Shown here: positions 56,515 through 64,000 of the stretch, one piece after another
Numbering within the stretch: position 1 is the first letter of the stretch
Layout of the letters: each line of letters opens with the position of its first letter
Source: Brachypodium distachyon
Taxonomy: Eukaryota > Streptophyta > Magnoliopsida > Poales > Poaceae
Length of the DNA: 64,000 bases
NCBI RefSeq assembly: GCF_000005505.3
Contig: NC_016131.3
Location: forward strand, 14,095,501-14,159,500
Direction: 5' to 3'
The notes under the pieces: generated by a model
Seen by the model: the letters and a program-made list of their open reading frames with translations, nothing else
Told to the model about the DNA's origin: nothing
Databases searched by the model: none
Program-made: the position numbers and the translations under genes

Positions 56515-56549
56515 ATTGTTTCTCATTGAAGTTAACCCATTGAATTTTA

Positions 56550-56625
56550 CTCTCTCCAATCCTAAATTAGTATCGTTGTTTTAGTTCAAATTTGAAAAAT
56601 GACAAGAATTTAGAATCAGAGGGAG
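56550..56625. mobile_element. short Stowaway-like MITE, 76 bp
   Basis: The left end CTCTCTCCAATCCTAAATTA and right end GAATTTAGAATCAGAGGGAG are imperfect inverted complements. The left flank is TA and the right CA, so the copy is old or truncated. Confidence 0.6.
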
Positions 56626-57051
56626 CACCTTGTAAGGGCATTTTCAATGTATCGTATCTCAGACTGTATCATACTCCTAAAATACGATACATTTGAAGTA
56701 TGCATTAAATATTTTAGGAGAATGAATACATGTTTAGATACAACTCCTAAGATATAGTCGTATGTTAGGAGTATGCATTAAATACGAGCATGTTTAGATA
56801 CAACTCCTTCAATGGTTATATCTTGGTGTTGTATCTACACAAACTCTCATTTTTTAGTTATGTCAGAGAAAAATTATGATTTTTTATCGGGTATAGAGCA
56901 TATGTATCGGAAAGTGAATAAGAATTCCAACTTCATATCTCATTCTATGCATTCGTTTACATTACAAGTAGTTATTTCATAACACATCAATTTAACCTGG
57001 TTTGCTTGTTTTTATCATCAACAACCAAAGAAGATTGTTCCTGGACACCGT
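56626..57051. other. AT-rich segment with internal repeats
   Basis: Two similar units, ATGTTTAGATACAACTCCT at about 56728 and again at about 56790, sit within a GGGCATTTTCAATG-starting block. It may be part of a decayed MITE. No gene is seen. Confidence 0.35.
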
Positions 57052-57632
57052 GTCTTCCACTCTTCCTCGAGTCATAAGGGAACTGAGCAACCAAAGGCGT
57101 GGAAGAAACATGTAGACTGCTGGATGAAAATTAACTCCGATGGATCCTTTTTGAAGGCGAATGGGAATGGTGGCTGGGGCGCTGTGATTCGAGACAGGAA
57201 TGGTTGTGTCTTGGCCTGTGGGATTGGTAACCTGCCAAATTTGCTGAATCCTTTCATGGCGGAGGCTGCTGCAGCTATGGGGGGCATTAGAAAGGCCATT
57301 ACGAAAGGACTTCAGAAGGTGATACTGGAGACCGACTCCTCTTCGTTGAAGGAAGCGTTGTTGTTCCGTACTATAAATTTATCTGCCGCATCTCTGATTA
57401 TTGAAGAAAACAAACAACTGCTTCGTACTCACTTTAGTTATATTTTTATTTGTTCCTGTAGCAGAACCTGTAATAGTGTTGCCCATAAACTGGCCAATTT
57501 TGTCAGGTCTTTTAGTCCGAGAACCTCTCTGCTTGTAGAGGGTGCCCATGTTGATGTATTTTCTTTGGTGGCGAGCGACATTGCTTCCTCTACTAGTTAG
57601 TGCAAGTTTGCATTCCCAAAACAAAAAAAAGT
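57052..57632 (+). mobile_element. LINE 3' fragment with intact RNase H-like domain
   Basis: The open frame 57124-57600 (158 aa) reads MKINSDGSFLKANGNGGWGA then VIRDRNG, with ETDSSSL and CNSVAHKLANF. These are the four blocks of the plant RVT_3/RNase H-like domain, including Asp in SDGS and ETDS. It is followed by an A-rich run at 57616-57630, as at a LINE 3' end. No reverse transcriptase lies upstream, so it is a 5'-truncated insertion. A free-standing RVT_3 gene is the alternative. Confidence 0.65.
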
Positions 57633-58992
57633 TTTGAGGCTTCATGCGGTCTTGTTTTATTTTTTTTATTCAAAGGGAAAAAAATGCCCAAACCGTTTCG
57701 ATTGAGTGTTGCGTACTCCACTCGATTTCGTGTTAATGCTGCTGCTCCTGCATTCAACAGTTTTGGATTGTCATTGAGTGACAATCATACAAACCCAGCC
57801 CCTATAAATATCTTTAGTCTAGAATAATCCACACAAATATTTTGTTCTAGATTATTATTTTTCCTAGCTTACCATGGATAAATGTTCTGGTGTTTTTTTA
57901 ATGGTAAATGTCTTTCTCTTGAAGCATACTTTCAAGCCTTTTAGAATATTCCAATTCAATAATCCATGACAAAATACCTGTCATTCTCTCCAGAAGGCTT
58001 GTTGCAAATATCTTCTTTTATAGTTCTCCAAAATATTTTATAACATGCTCAAGTATGCATTGCTATTTTTGAAAAAAAACTATAGTACTAATTTTTTTTC
58101 TACTCGCTGCTGTGCTCGATCTACTTAGTTTTTCTTCGCAAGACTCTATTAATAGAATTAGTGAAACCACGGAAATTAACGCCAACGTTGGCTATACCTT
58201 ACTTCTTTGTGCTAACTGCTTACCACTACCTACGTTTCTAAAAAACATGCAGCTATTTCAAATAAGTAGTGATAAATTGGAGTTTGGTTTTCCCCTTAAA
58301 TTTTCAATGCAGTTAATTTTATCATTTATTCAATCCTCCTCTAATCTCTCATCTTATTCACCTTACATTAATTACCTGATATAATGACAACACTAAAATT
58401 GTCCGCCTATAAAAGATAAACATGTAATGATTAATTAGATTTCGGGAGTACATATATACATATAGTTTGAGAAAACTTATTCTACATGATAAACATGTCA
58501 TCTGGTGTCGATGATTCAGCAATAGGAATCGTCACCGATGAGTTTGTCACAGCTATCGTGGACTTCGATTTAGAATAGGCTCATTTTCAGATAACACATC
58601 ATCTGGACAGTGGAGTAGTATATTGCTATCAATTTGCTCATGTAGAGCCTCCAGTATTCTGTAATAACCGTATGACGGTATGAATCTTCGTAGAGTACGT
58701 GCCAGGTTTTCGCCCAGCAGCTGACATATGGTCAACATTGGTTTCCTAGGGAGATATTCAGATATGTGATGTCATTTCGCACTAGCACCATGCTATATCG
58801 TTTCAGATGTGCGTCGATGCATGCGTCCAGGGCCATGATCTGCAAAGAGGAGAAATGCATGCATCGCGGAGAAGAAACACAAAAATGTCCCTAGTAACTC
58901 AACCTCAGGTTACATCTCACACAATCGCATATTCGCATTGTCGATCCAATTAATCAAGCTCGATCCGGTCATCACAACCTAGCTAGGCCACT
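57633..58992. other. 3' flank of the CYP714B gene, no gene seen
   Basis: AT-rich sequence. The last 450 bases before 58993 on the minus-strand side include the probable P450 3' untranslated region. I found no exon-like signal or terminal repeats. Confidence 0.35.
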
Positions 58993-61971
58993 CTACGCAC
59001 GCACGCGCGTGAGCAGGAGCCTGACGCCGTGCTCCGGCTCTACAACGAGCCTGAGCACCGGAGAGTGCACGTAAGCCGGTGACAGCCTCACCTCGAACCT
59101 GGCCAGCACGAGCGCCAGCAGGACTTTGAGCTCGGCCATGGCGAACCCTTGGCCGAGGCAGGACCGTGCGCCGGCCCCGAACGGCAGGTACATGTGCGGG
59201 GCGGTTGAGCCGGAGCCCGCCGCGAACCGGGCCGGGTCGAACTCCAGCGCGCGGCTCCCCCAAAGGGTCTCGTCCAGGTGCACCGTGGACACTGGCACGT
59301 ACACGTTCACTCCCCCCGGCACCCGTACCCCGCCCAGGGTCACCCCGTCCCGCGGCAGCGCCTGCCGCGACACCACCGACCCTGCCGGGTATAGCCTTAA
59401 AGTCTCCTGGATCACCATCGTCAGCTACATCAAAGAGACACGATGAGACCTCGGTCAAAACCCAAAACCCCAATGTAATGCATATTGCATATTTGCATGC
59501 ATGTAGTATATAAGATCACTATGAGTTAATTAGATTACCTGCTTCATCTTCTGGAGGGAGGAGGAGTCTGGGAGAGTAGCCGTGCCGTCGTCGGGGAGCT
59601 CGCAAAGCACCTCGCCGCGCACCCGGCGCTGCCAGTCCGGGTGCAGGGCGAGGAGCATGAGGCACCAGGCCGCCGTGATGGCCGTGCTCTCGTACCCAGC
59701 GAAATAGATGTTCTTACAGTTATCGACAACAAAATCCTCCGCCGCAGCCTTGCTCAGCCCACCGCCGCCTTCTCCATCTCCTTCTCCGGCCTCGGCGGCA
59801 GCAGCCGCGCTACGGAGCATGGCATTCAGAAGGTTGTTCTCCTCCTTCTCGGTTGCATTAACGGTGTCGAGGATCAGCTTGCCCACGCTGCGGTTGAGCC
59901 GCCACGCGTCCCGGTTGTTGTGGAGGAGGCCTCCGGTGAGCATCTCAGCGAGAAGGTTGGGCTTGGAGACCGTCTTCTGGAGCTCACGGATGGCCGCGAA
60001 GATCTCCTTGCCCTTGTCGTAGCTGCTCCCGAAGCACGCCCTGGAGATCACGTCCGCCGAGTAGGCCCTGATGTCGTCGTCCACCTTCAGCTCCACCTCG
60101 CAGCCGCCATTCGCCGCTGCCGCCGTCACCCTCTCCTCCCACGCCATCACCAGCGCCCTCGCCGAGCCCACCATCAGCTCCACCATACCCTGATTGATTA
60201 AATGCAAACATTAAGATTGATCTGGAGTACTATATAGGAATGTAGGGATGGATGTGTGAGTGAAGTTGTAATATGTGTGTACCTTGACTTTGTCGGGGAA
60301 GAAATGGGGGGCGATGAGCTTGCGCTGGCGGGACCAGGAGGCGCCGTTGGACTTGAGGATGCCGTCGCCGAAGAGGGGCCGGTGTGTGGCCTTGTTGTAG
60401 GTGCTCTTGCCCAGCTCCAGGGACACGCACAGGCACACGTCCCGGACCATGGCCGCATCGCTCACGTGCAGGAACACCATGTTGCCCACCGAGTACGTGA
60501 ACACCGGGCCTGTTATCCATCCATGCAAATTAACCACAGCCCATCAAAACAAGGCCCAAAACTCAAAACTCCGGCCTGCATGCAATGCAATGCATGCATG
60601 CAACTCACGCGTCAGGACAAGCCAGAACAGCAGAAGCTGCCGCAATTCCCTATGCCTCGCTTTTACGCGGGCCCACACGTCGGTGAGAGCGAGAGCGCTC
60701 CCTTGTCGCTATGCGGCTGCATTGGTGAGTTCAGCCGCCAAGCTAGCTAGCAGCCACCGGCAGGATGGTTGCTGATGAATGATTGATCGAGTATAAACTC
60801 CGGTCAGTAACCTTTTTTGCCTTTGGAGTATGTAAATTAAGATAAGAAGCATCAATCGCTTTGGATACGCAATGATTATCTCTTATCTTTTGGGAGATCG
60901 AGCAAATAAGCATGACTGTGAAATATACTATACACGAGGCATATCAATCATTTTGATATGTACAGACATGATTTCTGTACACAGACATAAGGCGTGTGTC
61001 CCCGCAAAAAAGAAAAAAAAACATGAGGCGTGTGCATGCATAATTTGAATACGCCTGGCTAGAAGATCGCATACGGTCAGCAATCCCCTGGCACAATTAT
61101 TTGTTTCCTCTTTTAGACCGTCCTTTTTGCTATTTGTGTGCAGGCAGATCGTACCTACGGCTCCTTACACAATAATTTCCGTCCCGATTCGTCTCAATTA
61201 TTATTTGCCTTTATCCCGAACCTACCTAGCTATAGTAGAAAATCAAAAAGGCATCCCCGAATATATACGTATCGATATGATCGATCGGTTTGCATCAATC
61301 AAAATGATGATGATCGATCGATAAGAAATAGCGACTAAAATTCCCTCGCCTTTCAACTTAACTTATAACAATGTAATAAAGCACGTAGTACTGTTTGCTC
61401 GTTTGTCTTGTGGCGAGAACAAATAATCAACGGGCCAGATATGAAATCGTGCATGGATATCTATACAGTACAGAAATCTCTACCGACATGAGCCGCACAG
61501 ATGGACCGAATTAAACGCGCAATAATTAACCAGCTGATAAATCCCACGTACTACCAAATTCCTAATCGTACCATGTGCATGTGAGCAAAAGGCCTATCGA
61601 TCAATTAATCGACAGAGAGATTTAGAGAGATCAAGAGATATGGATGTTTGAATGCACGCACCGTACTGCTTCCTCCAAGTCTCGTAGAAGGGGAACACGG
61701 CGGGGCGGTAGTCGTGCACGATACTACCGCCGCCGCCGCCGACGCCGATCGACGACGACGACGTCCGTTTGGCCTCGGCGGACGCCTTCCTCATGTCGGC
61801 GAGGTTGCCGTAAGGGAAGGACGGCGGCGGCCCGGCGATCCCCTGCGCTCGCAGCTGGCGGCGGAGCCTCTCGGGCACCAGCCACAGGACCCTGTACAAA
61901 TACACCGCCAGCGTGGACGCCAGCACGGCGCACACGGCCGCCGCCGCCTTGAGCACCGCCACGCTCACCAT
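58993..61971 (-). CDS. CYP714B: CYP714B-type cytochrome P450, probable gibberellin 13-oxidase
   Basis: Exons are 61662-61971, 60283-60509, 59539-60189 and 58993-59424; 1620 nt, 539 aa. The N terminus MVSVAVLKAAAAV forms the ER membrane anchor, followed by GIAGPPPSFPYGNLADMRKA and IVHDYRPAVFPFYETWRKQY. Later come DDDIRAYSADVISRACFGSS, the I-helix FAGYESTAITAAW (about residue 340), ExxR as ETLRLYP (402-405) and the heme loop PFGAGARSCLGQG with Cys about 484. These blocks match rice CYP714B1/B2 as I remember them; those enzymes hydroxylate gibberellin C-13 and so lower bioactivity. A Ser/Gly-rich insert lies at residues about 68-85. Intron 1 is 1152 bp. The start ATG precedes the anchor directly. 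Substrate is inferred from subfamily membership. Confidence 0.92.
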
Positions 61972-62537
61972 GGCCGCCGGCCGATCTCGCTCTAGCTGAT
62001 CTATATCTCTGGTTTTGTATGCAGAGTAGAGTAAAGTGATGTATGCGCGAAGGAATGGAGAATGGAAGGGGAATTGTACGTTGGGACTTGGGAAGAAAAG
62101 ATATGTATGTATACGCGGGCTGGAGTAGGAGTAGCGTAGGCCGGTGAGGTAGGCAGGTGGTGATGCAACGGCAGCTGTAGCTAGAGTCCAAACCCAAAGC
62201 TTTGGACGGGTGCGAGAGATCGATCGGTGCGAGCTAGCTAGCGCCCGGATTAAGTAAGTAGAGTACTCCACACACACATAGCGAACGCACACGCCAGCCG
62301 ATAAATCGTGGCCGTCACATTGTTCCCGCATGAAAGGAGAATAGGAGATAAGCATCATGGATCCCCGGATCGAAACCTTATTTACTCCTTGCTTCATATT
62401 GCTTTCTTTAAATTTGGCATGCAGTTAATTCTCTGGCCCTGGCCGGATAAGCATGCATGGATGCGCGATCAAGCAAGTAATTACATCATGCCTCGAATAA
62501 GCGCGCGGTAGTACATGAGATTAAGAATTTAGGATAA
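61972..62537. other. intergenic: CYP714B promoter and phosphatase 3' flank
   Basis: About 570 bases between the P450 start and the phosphatase stop, both minus strand. Purine-rich near the P450 start. I see no additional gene. Confidence 0.4.
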
Positions 62538-62718
62538 TCAGGGGACGAAGTACATGGGGTTGGGGACTTTGAAGACGCGGTCGCCGGTGGAGGGGCCCTG
62601 GAGGTCGCTCCACTGGTCGCCCACGTTGCCCCGGATCCGGTACCCTTCTTCTTCCTCCAGCCGCCGCCTCATCGCCGACTTGAACTCCACCGACCTCTCG
62701 CCCCGGTGACCCACGCCC
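62538..62718 (-). CDS. last exon of a HAD-type plant acid phosphatase (VSP-like)
   Basis: After an acceptor (TGTGTGCAG) the frame reads RGERSVEFKSAMRRRLEEEE, GYRIRGNVGDQWSDLQG and RVFKVPNPMYFVP before the stop. GNxGDQWSDL and the KxPNPMYY/F end are hallmarks of the class B/vegetative-storage-protein acid phosphatases (HAD superfamily). GDQWSDL carries the metal-binding Asp residues of the last HAD motif. The earlier exons, with signal peptide and DxDxT nucleophile, are not found in the 1.3 kb upstream within the window. They should lie beyond base 64000 after a long first intron, or the gene is truncated. Confidence 0.8.
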
Positions 62719-63110
62719 CTGCACACACAAATATTATAATTAAGCTCTCCGTCAGATTCATATTATGTGGATAAAAATTTGCATTCGAGCTACTGTGACA
62801 GAACAGAGACTACAAACACGTATACGTTCGTACGTACGATTAGTCGATTACACTGCTGCTGACCGATCGCTTATCTGTTAACTGGCTGAAATGCCGGTGC
62901 GTTGCAACGGAACAACAAAATAAATGATACATTAAAAAACATGCATCAAAAACTCTCTTTACTCTTCTTTAACGATCACCAAATATTCCTTTAAAAAAGA
63001 TTTCTTCCGAAAATTGTGTCTCTGTACTCTAGTCTCTCAAAATAGAACAACAAACTTCCTTCTGAAAATTATGTAACATTACCCGGTCAAAAAAGTTTTG
63101 AGACGGAATC

Positions 63111-63409
63111 ACTTAATTTTTTTAGTTTTCTCCACTATCTCACTTCAACCGTTAAAACAAAAAGTTAGAAGAGGCAACAAATTTATATTTTGGCAGCAGG
63201 ATGTTCGTTTATGAGTAAAGACATTTGATTATTTTGGTGAGTATGCCTATTCTGATTTTTCCTGGGTACTTAATTTTTTTAGTTCTCTCCACTATCTCAC
63301 TTCAGCCGTTAAAACAAAGAGTTAGAAAGGACAACAAATTTATGTTTTAGCAGCTGAATTATGAGTATAGACATTTGATTATTGAGTATGCATATTCTGA
63401 TTTTCCTGG
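63111..63409 (+). repeat. imperfect tandem duplication, about 150 bp unit
   Basis: Copy one (63111-63265) and copy two (63268-63409) both run from ACTTAATTTTTTTAGTT through CCACTATCTCACTTCA to a CTGATTTTCCTGG-type end. They differ by small deletions and substitutions. Confidence 0.85.
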
Positions 63410-63689
63410 TTTTCTGAAGGAACTTATCAATATTAGATTAAATCAAGCCTAATTAATAAACTGGCAGTGCGCGTGTAATTTTTTTTTTCCAATTATTTGA
63501 TCGACTTGTTCTGCGGATCTGGCTTGTGGTCAATTCAGACGACTTGACGTCGTTGGTCTCTCGACTATCTGTCTGCTCGTAGTCCTGTCTCTGCATGGCG
63601 GCTATAGTCCGTCTTATATGGCCGGCAAGTATTAAATGTGGCAACTTGCCCGCGGATATCCGATTTGGGTCGGATTTGGGTCGACGTTA

Positions 63690-63775
63690 ACGCCCATGGG
63701 TATACCCGATGCTCGCCCGATTAGTCATGGATAGAGTATTGGTATATGTTTATACCCATGGATACCCGATGGGTC
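63690..63775. repeat. short CCCATGGGTA/ACCCGATG repeat
   Basis: Palindromic CCCATGGGTATACCCGATG-like units recur within 85 bases. This is a known style of dispersed plant repeat; no function is evident. Confidence 0.5.
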
Positions 63776-64000
63776 GCTCAGTTAATATTTTAATTAAATA
63801 AATATTATTTTTATTATATAATATGTGGACTCTTTGATATTTTTTTAACGAAATGGGGACTCTTTGATGCAATAAGGATTAACGAATGAACCCTGCTGTA
63901 AAAAATAAATAAAAACCAAGTGCAAATTGGGCCAGTAGCCCTGACTCGATGACTCATCAACTTGGCATGTTTGGCCATCTCTCTCGTTCAGTCAGGCTCA

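Larger units (their letters stand above)
62719..64000. other. probable intron or repeat sequence upstream of the phosphatase exon
   Basis: No phosphatase exon is found. Contents are a GCCGGTGCGTTGCAACGG phrase common in dispersed grass repeats (about 62892), a direct duplication (63111-63409), and a run of CCCATGGGTATACCCGAT-like units at 63690-63775. Confidence 0.4.

Noticed and set aside
59641..60201. Long open frame of 186 codons on the plus strand
   Set aside because: It is antisense to exon 3 of the CYP714B gene; high third-position GC keeps the reverse frame open. No family signal.
61644..61995. Overlapping plus-strand open frames rich in Arg, Pro and Gly
   Set aside because: Antisense of the GC-rich first exon of the P450.
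62885..62912. GCCGGTGCGTTGCAACGG palindrome-like phrase as a regulatory site
   Set aside because: This phrase is widespread in dispersed grass repeats, as I recall, so it is more likely repeat-derived.

Overview
This window is plant nuclear DNA, almost certainly from a grass and probably Pooideae/Triticeae. The evidence is many-exon genes with GT-AG introns, GC-rich first exons, Stowaway MITEs with TA target duplications, long solo LTRs beginning TGTAACA, a Mutator-like transposon, and grass-type families (CYP714B, DUF6598, Ulp1-like repeat genes). I see no bacterial operon, CRISPR array or phage.

Layout. (1) 1-10.8 kb is a repeat-derived block. Two related, decayed Ulp1-like genes point towards each other, and the minus-strand one is interrupted by a 795 bp CACTA-like element. 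Low-complexity, gene-poor sequence follows. (2) 11.3-21.9 kb holds a minus-strand NOP56/NOP58-like N-terminal-domain gene, now split by an 8.7 kb Mutator-like element (MULE). The MULE carries a broken transposase, a small minus-strand coiled-coil/membrane ORF and a 3.3 kb solo LTR inside the transposase coding sequence. (3) 24.4-26.6 kb is a DUF6598-domain gene on the minus strand with a broken middle exon. (4) 28.3-49.7 kb is the gene-rich core. Three intact minus-strand genes lie head to tail: GAUT7-like galacturonosyltransferase (9 exons, 621 aa), RECQL2/WRN-like RecQ helicase (20 exons, 890 aa) and Mediator subunit MED33 (12 exons, 1327 aa). I placed every splice site by hand, and each model gives a CDS length divisible by three. 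(5) 50-58.9 kb is repeat territory: a 3.5 kb solo LTR inside one copy of a tandem duplication, MITEs, and a LINE RNase H fragment. (6) 59.0-62.0 kb is a CYP714B-type cytochrome P450 (4 exons, 539 aa), probably a gibberellin 13-oxidase. It is followed by the last exon of an acid phosphatase whose remaining exons must lie beyond the window.

The intact genes act in separate processes: pectin synthesis in the Golgi, DNA repair, transcription by RNA polymerase II, and gibberellin hormone metabolism. They look like an ordinary collinear euchromatic gene island rather than a functional cluster. The most interesting material is structural: nested insertions that can be ordered in time from their target-site duplications, and a pair of Ulp1-like genes that seem to have lost protease residues. 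I found no convincing previously undescribed biological system.
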